From positions 1 to 58,583 of the forward strand of contig MGTJ01000037.1 in assembly GCA_001799395.1 (NCBI GenBank): a DNA stretch of 58,583 nucleotides. The letters are read 5' to 3'. This DNA is from Desulfobacterales bacterium RIFOXYA12_FULL_46_15. GTDB taxonomy: Bacteria > Desulfobacterota > Desulfobacteria > Desulfobacterales > Desulfobacteraceae. The position numbers were made by a program, and so were the translations under genes. Below, one piece after another: positions 46,701 through 54,482 of this stretch (the stretch's first letter is position 1; each line of letters begins with the position of its first letter). The notes beneath the pieces were generated by a model that saw only the letters and a list, made by a program, of their open reading frames with translations, was not told where the DNA came from and did no database searches.

Positions 46701-48220
46701 TCAAGGACATCATCAATGAACATAAACTCAACCGGGTGGTAGTGGCGTCATGTACGCCCAAAACCCATGAAGGCATATTCATGGACACTCTGGAAGATGC
46801 AGGACTGAACAAATACCTGTTTGAAATGGCCAATATCCGGAACCAGGATTCCTGGATGCATTATCATGAACCTGACAAAGCGACCAAAAAAGCCAAGGAT
46901 CTGATCCGCATGGCCGTGTCCAGGGTGGCAACCCTGGGACCCCTTCATGACAAACGGATTTCCGTTATTGACAAAGCCCTGGTCATCGGCGGCGGTGTTG
47001 CCGGCATGACGGCAGCCAAGGGCCTGGCAGACCAGGGGTATCATGTCACCCTGGTAGAAAAGGAAAATGTTCTCGGCGGTCTGGGCAACCGGCTCCACCA
47101 TACCATTGAAGGGGCAGACATCAAACCCTATCTCAATGGATTGATTGAATCCGTGGAAAGCCACGCCAATATTGATGTTTTAAAACAGGCTTTGATCGTC
47201 GGGTTCGGCGGATATAAGGGCAATTTTTCCACTACCCTTCTCCTGGGACCGTCCATGGAAGAAAGACTCATCGATCATGGCGCCATGATTGTAGCCACCG
47301 GGGCTGTTGAATATCAGCCAACGGAATTCATGTACGGGCAAAGCGAATCCGTCCTGACCCAGCTCGAACTGGCCGACCGCATCGAAGAAGGCAAAGCAAA
47401 GAACCTGGGCCGGGTCATCATGATCCAGTGTGTGGGATCAAGAAATGAAAAAAATCCCAACTGTTCCCGGATCTGCTGCCAGAATGCGGTGAAAAACGCC
47501 ATTGCCTTAAAAGAGCAAGACCCGGATACTGATGTGTTTATTCTTTACAGGGACATGAGAATGTATGCCATGCTGGAAGAGTTTTACACAAAAGCCAGGA
47601 ACCTGGGTGTGATCTTTTCCCGTTTTAATACTGAAAATCCGCCTGAGGTTGCAAAGGGTGAAGACGGCAGGATGTCGGTTAGTTTTACCGATCATGTCCT
47701 GGGACGGAAAGTGGAAGCCGGCGCAGATCTTGTGGTTCTCAGCGCCGGGGTCCAGGCTGCAGATACGGAAGAGCTTTCCACCATCATCAAAACCGGCAGA
47801 AACAGGGAAGGTTTTTTCATGGAAGCCCATGTGAAGCTTAGGCCTGTTGAAGCAGCCACAGAAGGCATTTTCATCTGCGGTACGGCCCATGGCCCCAAAC
47901 TTATCACAGAAACCATCACCCAGGCCATGGCGGCAGCATCCCGGGCAACGACCTTCCTTTCTCAGGAATCTTTGACCCTGTCGGCCGTTACGGCTGAAGT
48001 CAATCCGGATAACTGTGCAGCGTGTCTGGTCTGTGTCCGGTCCTGTCCCTACCATGTGCCGGTGATCAACGAGCTGGGGGTCAGTTATATTGATCCGGCC
48101 CTGTGCCAGGGATGCGGTGTGTGTGCATCCGAATGTCCTGCAAAAACAATTAAACTGAACTGGTATGAAGACAACCAGTTGCTCAGCAAGGTTGAGGCTT
48201 TGCTGGAAGGGGTAATATAA
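43775..48220 (+). CDS. hdrA: HdrA-like flavoprotein, selenoprotein (Sec66), with inserted NfnB/GltD-type domain and second HdrA half
   Basis: Read through the TGA at 43970-43972, this gives 1481 residues. Residues 10-110 start an HdrA domain ([27 protein letters not shown], where most HdrA have Cys). A 4Fe-4S motif [15 protein letters not shown] is near 115. Residues about 145-620 form an inserted GltD/NfnB-like flavoprotein: a Cys-rich Fer4_20-like part, FAD loop [10 protein letters not shown] near 257 and a second nucleotide loop [12 protein letters not shown] near 389. A Cys cluster [17 protein letters not shown] near 623 precedes the rest of HdrA to about 900. A second HdrA-like half follows ([13 protein letters not shown] near 930; [11 protein letters not shown] near 1070), lacking the Sec/Cys loop. 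Two ferredoxin clusters close the protein ([12 protein letters not shown] near 1412; [12 protein letters not shown]). The inferred role is flavin-based electron bifurcation or confurcation with MvhD and MetVF. No HdrB or HdrC is encoded here. Confidence 0.93.
43988..44005 (+). promoter_or_regulatory. Predicted SECIS element of hdrA
   Basis: Fifteen nt after the TGA, a 7-bp stem (CTGGTCG with CGGCCGG, two G-U pairs) closes an AGGT loop. The distance from TGA to the loop GG is 23 nt. Geometry matches the elements in the mvhD and LysR-type genes. Confidence 0.75.
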
Positions 48221-48663
48221 TGGAAAAAGAGTTTGATCCCGTCATCCTTGCATTCTGCTGCAATTACTGAGGGTATTCAGCCGCGGACCTGGCAGGTTCA
48301 ATGAGGTTGAAGATTCCAGCCAATTTCAGAATCGTGCGTCTCCCCTGTACCGGAAAAGTGGATATTATTCATATTCTACGGGCTTTTGAAAAAGGTGTGG
48401 ACGGCGCATTCGTGGTCGGCTGCATGGAAGGGGATTGTCATTATAATGAGGGGAATTTCAGGGCAAGAAAAAGGGTTGAGCAGGCCAAAGTCATCCTTGA
48501 CAAGGTCGGCGTGGGAGGCGAACGGGTTAAGATGTTCAACCTGTCATCCGGAGAAGGCCCCTTGTTTGCCCAGTATGCCATTGAAATGGACAATAAGATT
48601 AAAGAACTGGGTCCAAGCCCCATCCGTCTGGCAAAACAGAAGAAAGCAAAAACTGCGGCTTGA
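48220..48663 (+). CDS. mvhD: MvhD-like iron-sulfur electron-transfer subunit, selenoprotein (Sec17)
   Basis: MvhD passes electrons to HdrA through an iron-sulfur cluster. The ATG at 48220 shares its A with the hdrA stop (TAATG). A TGA at 48268-48270 is codon 17 in AFCCNY-U-GYSAADLAGSM, exactly where relatives have Cys (CNWCSYxxADLAG). The rest is typical: RIVRLPCTGKVD, GVDGAFVVGCMEGDCHYNEGN, AKVILDKVGVGGERVKMFN. Read-through gives 147 residues, the family length. A conventional reading would need the ATG at 48301 and would lose the first cluster ligands. Methanococcal VhuD and HdrA are both known selenoproteins, so the same two subunits use Sec here with a bacterial SECIS. Confidence 0.93.
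48285..48299 (+). promoter_or_regulatory. Predicted SECIS element of mvhD
   Basis: Fourteen nt after the TGA, a 6-bp stem (GGACCT with AGGTTC, one G-U pair) closes a GGC loop. If the closing U-A pair opens, the loop is UGGCA. The TGA-to-GG distance is 20 nt. Confidence 0.7.
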
Positions 48664-48703
48664 CGCATTAACCATAATTAACAGCATAATATGAGGTTTG
48701 CTT

Positions 48704-49372
48704 ATGATCATAGCAAAAAAGAAACCCATTGAAGAGATTATCGGAGAAGTTGAAAATTACGACCGGCTCCTGATACTCGGGTGTAATGAATGTGTTACCG
48801 TGTGTGAGGCCGGCGGTAAAAAAGAAGTGGAAATCCTGGCTTCAGCCCTGAGAATGAATTTCATGGCCAAGGGCAAAGAAAAAGTGATTGATGAAAAAAC
48901 ACTGGAGCGCCAGTGTGATCATGAATACCTGGAAGAGATCCGGGCTAATATTGACAAATATGATGCAATTGTTTCCCTGGCCTGCGGCGTGGGGGTTCAG
49001 TTTGCGGCTGAAAAATACCAGACCATGCCCCTGATCCCGGGAGTGAATACGGTATGCCTCGGCGCCAACGAGGACCGGGGCCTCTGGACCGAACGGTGCC
49101 AGGCCTGCGGGTCCTGCATCCTGGCCCGGACCGGCGGGATCTGCCCGGTGTCCAGATGCGCCAAACGCGTCATGAACGGCCCCTGCGGCGGGTCAACCAA
49201 AGGCAAATGCGAGATCAGCAAGGATGTGGATTGTGCCTGGCAGCTCATTGTGGACAGGCTCAAAGCATTGAATAAGATGGATGATTATGAAATAGTGGCT
49301 CCGATCAAAGACTGGTCCACGGACCGGGCCGGTGGTCCGAGAAAGGTGACACGGGAGGATGTGAAGATATGA
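48704..49372 (+). CDS. metV: MetV-like zinc/iron-sulfur subunit of methylene-tetrahydrofolate reductase
   Basis: This 222-residue protein has the methylene-THF reductase C-terminal (MetV) family fold. It is rich in cysteine: ILGCNECVTVCEAGGKKE near 27, SLACGVGVQF, and a cluster-binding CQACGSCILARTGGICPVSRC near 138 followed by MNGPCGG. In acetogens MetV links MetF to its electron partners. The ATG at 48704 is chosen because GAGG at 48693-48696 is well spaced, whereas a TTG at 48698 is not. The stop overlaps metF by 4 nt. Confidence 0.92.
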   Translation: MIIAKKKPIEEIIGEVENYDRLLILGCNECVTVCEAGGKKEVEILASALRMNFMAKGKEKVIDEKTLERQCDHEYLEEIRANIDKYDAIVSLACGVGVQFAAEKYQTMPLIPGVNTVCLGANEDRGLWTERCQACGSCILARTGGICPVSRCAKRVMNGPCGGSTKGKCEISKDVDCAWQLIVDRLKALNKMDDYEIVAPIKDWSTDRAGGPRKVTREDVKI

Positions 49373-50301
49373 GCGAATTATATACACAAAGCAGACTGGA
49401 AAAGGTGTTAAAAGCAGGGCATCTCGGTGTCACCTCCGAATGCGGGCCACCACGGGGAAGTGATGCTGAAGAAGTGAAAAAGAAAGGCCTGCTGATCAAA
49501 GATTATGTAGATGCGGTCAATGTCACCGACAACCAGACCGCCATGACAAGGATGTCTTCCCTGGCCGCCTGTATCCACTTGAAACTTCTCGGGATTGAGC
49601 CTGTTCTCCAGATGGTCACAAGGGACAGGAACCGCGTGGCCCTTCAGAGCGATATCCTGGGAGCCGCTTCTTTTGATATCCCCAATATGCTCTGCCTTTC
49701 CGGGGATCACCAGAGTTTTGGCGACTGCAAATCAGGACAGAACGTTCATGATCTTGATTCCATGCAGCTTGTCCAGACCGTCCGTTATATGCGGGATGAA
49801 GGCAAATTCTTAGGGGGAGATGCCATCAAGCGTCCGCCAAGGATTTTTGTGGGCGCTGCCGCCAATCCCTTTGCCGATCCCTTTGAAATCCGGGTGCCGC
49901 GTCTGGCCAAAAAAATTGCCTGCGGTGCTGAATTTATCCAGACCCAGTGCATCTATAATATAGATAAATTCAAGGAATGGATGAGACAGGCTGTGGAGCG
50001 GGGCCTCCATGAAAAAGCCTTTATCATGGCCGGCATGACCCCCATGAAATCCGTGGGTATGGCCAAATACATGAAAAACCGGGTGCCTGGCATGGATGTG
50101 CCTGATGAGATCATTGCCCGCTTGGCCGGTGTTCCAAAAGACAAACAGGCTGAAGAAGGCATCAATATCTGTGTGGAACATATCCTGGAACTTAAAGAAG
50201 TGAAGGGCGTGGCAGGCTTCCATATCATGGCCATTGAATGGGAAGAAAAAGTTCCGGAAATCATAAAAAGAGCCGGGCTTTACCCCAGACCGCAGGTATA
50301 G
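49369..50301 (+). CDS. metF: 5,10-methylene-tetrahydrofolate reductase
   Basis: MetF interconverts methylene- and methyl-tetrahydrofolate. It is part of the methyl branch of the Wood-Ljungdahl pathway, run oxidatively in complete-oxidising sulfate reducers, and also supplies methyl groups for methionine. The 310-residue TIM-barrel protein shows TSECGPPRGSDAEE (catalytic Glu), DAVNVTDNQTAMTRMSS, PVLQMVTRDRNRVALQSDILGA, CLSGDH and EFIQTQCIYN. Location after hdrA-mvhD-metV matches the bifurcating MetFV-Hdr complexes proposed in Moorella-type acetogens. Confidence 0.95.
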   Translation: MSELYTQSRLEKVLKAGHLGVTSECGPPRGSDAEEVKKKGLLIKDYVDAVNVTDNQTAMTRMSSLAACIHLKLLGIEPVLQMVTRDRNRVALQSDILGAASFDIPNMLCLSGDHQSFGDCKSGQNVHDLDSMQLVQTVRYMRDEGKFLGGDAIKRPPRIFVGAAANPFADPFEIRVPRLAKKIACGAEFIQTQCIYNIDKFKEWMRQAVERGLHEKAFIMAGMTPMKSVGMAKYMKNRVPGMDVPDEIIARLAGVPKDKQAEEGINICVEHILELKEVKGVAGFHIMAIEWEEKVPEIIKRAGLYPRPQV

Positions 50302-50322
50302 CTGTTATTGTTTTTCAAATCC

Positions 50323-50369
50323 AAAAAGGATACAGGTTTAAGGAAAGCCCTTTACCTGTATCCTTTTTT
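50323..50369 (+). terminator. Rho-independent terminator of the hdrA-metF operon
   Basis: A perfect 15-bp stem, AAAAAGGATACAGGT against ACCTGTATCCTTTTT, with a 16-nt loop, starts 22 nt after the metF stop and runs into a T tract. Confidence 0.9.
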
Positions 50370-50432
50370 ATATTAAGACGATACATCAGTATGGGAAATT
50401 TAATGATACGTGTTTGATCTGAAGGAGACAAG

Positions 50433-50759
50433 ATGGCTGTTATTGTAAAATTTATCGTTGTCAGGAATGGAGAGGAAAAAATGACATTTGCGACAAAAAA
50501 AGAAGCAGACGATTATGACAAGATGCTTGATATTGCCGATAATGTGTATGAATTCCTGGAAGACGCAAAGGTCAAACTGGACGAAACCCAGCTTGAATCC
50601 ATCGCCCTGTTACTGGCAGAAAACAGGGAAAAACTGATGCTGATCCTGAGGGGAATTAATCCCAAGAAACAGGAAATTAAAAAGCCTGACTCTGCTGCAG
50701 CGCCTGCACCCAAAAAAGCAAAGGCTAAAAAAGAGCAAAGTGAACCCAATCTTCTCTAA
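50433..50759 (+). CDS. YebG-like protein
   Basis: This 108-residue protein resembles E. coli YebG, an SOS-induced protein of unclear function. It has AVIVKFIVVRNGEEKMTFATKKEADDYDKMLDIADNVYEFLE and then LESIALLLAENREKLMLILRG. The C-terminal 30 residues are Lys/Ala/Pro-rich (DSAAAPAPKKAKAKKE), perhaps DNA-binding. An AAGGAG site precedes the ATG. I could not find a convincing LexA box in the 130-nt upstream gap. The end overlaps the methyltransferase gene by 20 nt. Confidence 0.8.
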   Translation: MAVIVKFIVVRNGEEKMTFATKKEADDYDKMLDIADNVYEFLEDAKVKLDETQLESIALLLAENREKLMLILRGINPKKQEIKKPDSAAAPAPKKAKAKKEQSEPNLL

Positions 50760-51612
50760 AGAGTTCTGGCTCAAAGCATGGGAAAAAGATAAAGAAACAG
50801 ATACCTACACGGTGCACAGGGGGTTTTCCACACCTGAATACTGGAACAAGGTCGCTTCTTCCTATGACAGTACCAAAGGGGAAACAAAAAGCCGCCGCCT
50901 TTCAAAAACCCTTGATCTCTTTAAACGGATGAAATTTCTATCCAAAGGCATGCAAGTCCTTGACATCGGCTGCGGCACCGGTACCCTGGCCATGGAACTG
51001 GCCCGCCATGGAGCCAAGGTCACGGCCCTTGATTTTTCTACGGAGATGCTGGAACAGTTCCGGCAGTCGATTACCCCTGATATCAGGGAAAACATCACCC
51101 TCCTTTGTGAAGACTGGCACACCATTGATATCATAGAAAAAGGGTGGAAGAAAAAATTTGACCTGGTCATTGCCTTCATGTCTCCGGGCGTGGCAAGCCC
51201 GGAAGCGTTTTATAAAATGATGGACACCTCAAAAAACGGATGTGCTGTAAGGAGCTGGGCTGCCAAACGGAACCATCCGATCATGGCCTCTCTCTGGGAA
51301 AAAATCATGGGAACGGTTCTTGAGGATGCGCCCCAGAGCATTCTGCTCAAAATCAATCTCTTGTTTTCCCTGGGGCTTTTTCCTGAACTCACCTTTGACC
51401 CGGTTGAATGGGATCAGAATGTGACGGTGGAGGAAGAACTGGAAAGCGAACTTGCTTTTTTCAGAAAAGTGGGCGGCAAAACCGATGCCGAACTTGAATC
51501 CATCATCCGCCCCTATCTTGAATCCATATCGGAAAACGGCCGCATTATAAGGGCCCACAAGGGACTGACTGCCACGGCGGTCTGGTCTGTAAACTCTTCC
51601 CTTTCAGGTTGA
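50740..51612 (+). CDS. SAM-dependent methyltransferase (class I)
   Basis: The 290-residue protein has a class I methyltransferase core: motif I QVLDIGCGTGTLAMELARHG near residue 72, acidic ALDFSTEML, and FDLVIAFMSPG. It starts with GTG inside the end of the yebG-like gene (20-nt overlap), so translation is probably coupled. The substrate is unknown. The 3' end overlaps the convergent HNH gene by 9 nt, marking the edge of the defence locus. Confidence 0.85.
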   Translation: MNPIFSKEFWLKAWEKDKETDTYTVHRGFSTPEYWNKVASSYDSTKGETKSRRLSKTLDLFKRMKFLSKGMQVLDIGCGTGTLAMELARHGAKVTALDFSTEMLEQFRQSITPDIRENITLLCEDWHTIDIIEKGWKKKFDLVIAFMSPGVASPEAFYKMMDTSKNGCAVRSWAAKRNHPIMASLWEKIMGTVLEDAPQSILLKINLLFSLGLFPELTFDPVEWDQNVTVEEELESELAFFRKVGGKTDAELESIIRPYLESISENGRIIRAHKGLTATAVWSVNSSLSG

Positions 51613-52698
51613 CGGAATGCCTGAAGTTTTCTTTATTTCATCAAACACGCCGATTTTTTTGCATCCTTCGAGAAAAGCTGTTTTCAGAAAATTGCTGTTG
51701 GCAGTGGGATCATTCCTGGTTTGCTGTTGTAAGGTCGTCAGCAATGTTTCCGGTTCCATGCCATGATCATGCAGAATACGGACCTGTTCCAGCCAGTCTT
51801 TGGCATCACTGCTGCAGCATTTGTCTTTGTAGCGCTCATCGATTCCGTAAACCTCCCGCCATGTCTCGATTTCCTCATGGACTGTAGACGGTCCAAAGGT
51901 GAGCTGAATATTGGCAGGTTCCAGCCGATCAATATCCGGTGAATCGAGATCGATGGTAATCTCAATGGCATGGCATATATCGGCGTAGGGATAGAATGCT
52001 TTTCGCCGTCCGGTTGCATTATGGGCCGGGTCCTTGGAATGTTTGCAGGTGCTGTTGCAGTCATGGCAAGTCGGGGCCAGATTACGGAAATTGATGGTGT
52101 TGAAGGGATAGAGAGCCTTGGGGAGGTAATGGTCATAAGCATCCCGTTTACTGCGGTTCACCCCCTTGATATCGATGAGGCCGCAAAAGGGGCATTTGCC
52201 GGTTCCGTTAACCAGCATGAAAGCGTGGTAGTGGTCAGCGATAAGGCCGATTTTTTCCCTCAACGCTGCAAGGTCGAGCAACTGTTGGGAATAGAGACCC
52301 TTAAAAAACATGGCCAATTGATCGCTCAGATCGGGATGAAGCGCTCTTAAATCCGCGTAGCGGGCAATCTGTAAGGCCGGGTCGTTGGCACAGATTTTTT
52401 CTATGTCGTTGTTGGCACGACACCACTGTTTCATCTGATCGGTCTGCTGAGGGCTCAACACCGCAAAAAGTTCGTAGATGCCTTTAATGTCATTGTAGAA
52501 TTGTCTGCCGCGCTCAGGCGCTTTGGCTGAAAAACCGAAACAAGACATGATTTCTTTCAAATCAGGCTCTGCCTCAAAAAGATCAGGGCTGAATTCCAGA
52601 CCTATGGGTGCCATGCACCACACCTGATAAAAGATGAAGTCGATATATGCCTGCATTTTCTCCATCGCGTGCGGAACATATTGATAGGCAGACAGCAT
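51604..52698 (-). CDS. HNH endonuclease-like protein of the restriction-associated locus
   Basis: This 364-residue protein contains a zinc-supported HNH nuclease core at about 168-220: KCPFCGLIDIKG, then the DAYDHYLPKALYPFN segment with the catalytic His, and NLAPTCHDCNSTCK. The flanking helical regions are unrecognised. It shares one base with the upstream AAA ATPase gene (TAATG), so the two are made together. AAA-plus-HNH pairs resemble the PtuA/PtuB (Septu) arrangement, but here they follow hsdM and hsdS. It could be an auxiliary effector of the type I system. Confidence 0.82.
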   Translation of the reverse strand: MLSAYQYVPHAMEKMQAYIDFIFYQVWCMAPIGLEFSPDLFEAEPDLKEIMSCFGFSAKAPERGRQFYNDIKGIYELFAVLSPQQTDQMKQWCRANNDIEKICANDPALQIARYADLRALHPDLSDQLAMFFKGLYSQQLLDLAALREKIGLIADHYHAFMLVNGTGKCPFCGLIDIKGVNRSKRDAYDHYLPKALYPFNTINFRNLAPTCHDCNSTCKHSKDPAHNATGRRKAFYPYADICHAIEITIDLDSPDIDRLEPANIQLTFGPSTVHEEIETWREVYGIDERYKDKCCSSDAKDWLEQVRILHDHGMEPETLLTTLQQQTRNDPTANSNFLKTAFLEGCKKIGVFDEIKKTSGIPST

Positions 52699-54476
52699 TA
52701 ATCCAGACCCTCCATACTGTCGAGAATGGTCTTGATGAGCAGGAGTTTTTCCACCGAGTCGCCAAGCTGACGGTTGATCTCGGAGATGAGCCGCTCCTTG
52801 TCTTCACCTTTCTCAAAGCGCTGCCGCAGTCCCTCCAGTATCGCCTTGGCATGGCCGCTGATGGTTTCCCTCTTGCCAAAAGTGGACATGGTGATTTTGT
52901 TGATGGACGCGCCCAGGGTGTTATAGTCAGGATGGCTGACGGAAACCGAGCCGTTATCTTTCTTGAAAACCAGAACTTTTTCAGGTCTGCTGTCCGAGAT
53001 CAGAAACGGCGTGTGGGTGGTGATCAGCATCTCCTGGCCTTCAGCATCCCCGAAACACTGATGCAGACGGGTGATAAAGTTTGAGCGCCAGTCCGGGTTG
53101 AAATGGGTTTCGGGTTCGTCCAGCAGAAACAGGCTTCGGGTGTTTTTGAACAGCAGGCAGAGACCCAGAGTGTGCAGCAGCTGGTGTTCACCGTCGGAAA
53201 GGCTTTTCAGCATCATCGGCACGGCCACATCCGATTTACGGAACCGGACGGATTCGAATCGCATGATGCACTCATCTGAGGCCAGGGTCGAAACCGTCTC
53301 ACTCACATAATGGCTGTCGGACCGGTATAGATCAGCCTTCAATGGGTCGCCCACCGCATAAAGGTTGAGGGTCAGCAGAACCTGAAACGCCTGGAAAAGA
53401 GCAATCGGGGACTTGTTTACCTCAAAATCGAAATTCTTGCGGAAAGCCTCGCGGGTCGCTTCGTTTATGTGGTAATCAAGATACAGGGTGTCGTCGGTTT
53501 CATCCACATACCAGCAGGTGGCGCAGCGTTTCAGACGGGGGACAATCTTGTCGGATTCTTCTTCGCCGTCGAGCAAATGCACCAGATTGACCCGGTACCG
53601 GCTTGCCGAGGCCTCGTCTTCAACGGCTGTCAGGGCCGGATGGTTTCTGACAATCTCCTCGATGGACTCTTGCTTGCTTTCATCCTGACTGCCGAAGGCC
53701 TGAATTCGGCTTTCGTTAACCTCGATGCTGCGGCGGAGAATGATGCGGAATTCATTCAGCTCCTCTATGTTTACATCCTCGCGGAATGGTTTGAATGCGT
53801 CGGCATCCTGAAACAAGAGGTTGCAGAGCAGGATGGCCTGGCTGAAACCGCCGTCGAGATAGACCAGCCGGGATTCCGGTCGGCCGGGATAGGACAACTG
53901 ATCCTCAAGCGCCTGCCGGTATTCATCAAACTGGATAAAGCGCATCTTGAAAAACGGCAGGCTGAGGATTTCATTCTCGCCGGAAGAATAGCCGAGGATA
54001 TAATCCGGCAGCAATTGCCGGGCATGGGTCTGGCCGAGGGGCGGCTCAAGCGGGTCCTGCTGATCCTCATGGTTGAGCAAAAACCATCTTGGTGTTTTAT
54101 TTGGTTCTTTGACGATTCGGACATGAACATGCCCATTGTCATCCTTTTTCAAAGGCTCCTGCGGGCGGATCAGGTATTCAATCTCGAAGCCGTCCGGGAT
54201 CGCTTTCTCACTTCGGAAGCCATCCTGGTTTTCCTGTTCCTCATGGCGGAAGCTGTCCGGCAGGTTTGTAAGATAGATGCATTCCAGGTGATAGAAGATT
54301 GCCGCCAGCACCTCCAGCAGGTTGGACTTGCCGCTGCCGTTGGGACCAGCGCAGACAAAGGGGGCAAAGCCTTTTTCCTCCTGCAAATCCCATTCGCTCC
54401 GGAAGCAATACTCAAAACCCGCTTGCAGACTGCGGAAGCCCTTTGGATCAGTGATTTTCAGGCGCAGCAGCTTCAT
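52698..54476 (-). CDS. Restriction-system-associated AAA-family ATPase
   Basis: This 592-residue ABC/SMC-type ATPase has Walker A AGPNGSGKSNLLEVLAAI near residue 43, a signature-like LSDGEHQLLHTLGL near 428 and Walker B SLFLLDEPETHFNPDW near 455. ITTHTPFLISD (H-loop) follows. It resembles the AAA ATPases found with type I restriction loci and with OLD/Septu-like defence. The gene starts 6 nt after hsdS ends and overlaps the HNH gene by one base. A long antisense frame lies within it and is judged spurious. Confidence 0.85.
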   Translation of the reverse strand: MKLLRLKITDPKGFRSLQAGFEYCFRSEWDLQEEKGFAPFVCAGPNGSGKSNLLEVLAAIFYHLECIYLTNLPDSFRHEEQENQDGFRSEKAIPDGFEIEYLIRPQEPLKKDDNGHVHVRIVKEPNKTPRWFLLNHEDQQDPLEPPLGQTHARQLLPDYILGYSSGENEILSLPFFKMRFIQFDEYRQALEDQLSYPGRPESRLVYLDGGFSQAILLCNLLFQDADAFKPFREDVNIEELNEFRIILRRSIEVNESRIQAFGSQDESKQESIEEIVRNHPALTAVEDEASASRYRVNLVHLLDGEEESDKIVPRLKRCATCWYVDETDDTLYLDYHINEATREAFRKNFDFEVNKSPIALFQAFQVLLTLNLYAVGDPLKADLYRSDSHYVSETVSTLASDECIMRFESVRFRKSDVAVPMMLKSLSDGEHQLLHTLGLCLLFKNTRSLFLLDEPETHFNPDWRSNFITRLHQCFGDAEGQEMLITTHTPFLISDSRPEKVLVFKKDNGSVSVSHPDYNTLGASINKITMSTFGKRETISGHAKAILEGLRQRFEKGEDKERLISEINRQLGDSVEKLLLIKTILDSMEGLD

Positions 54477-54482
54477 CCGGCA

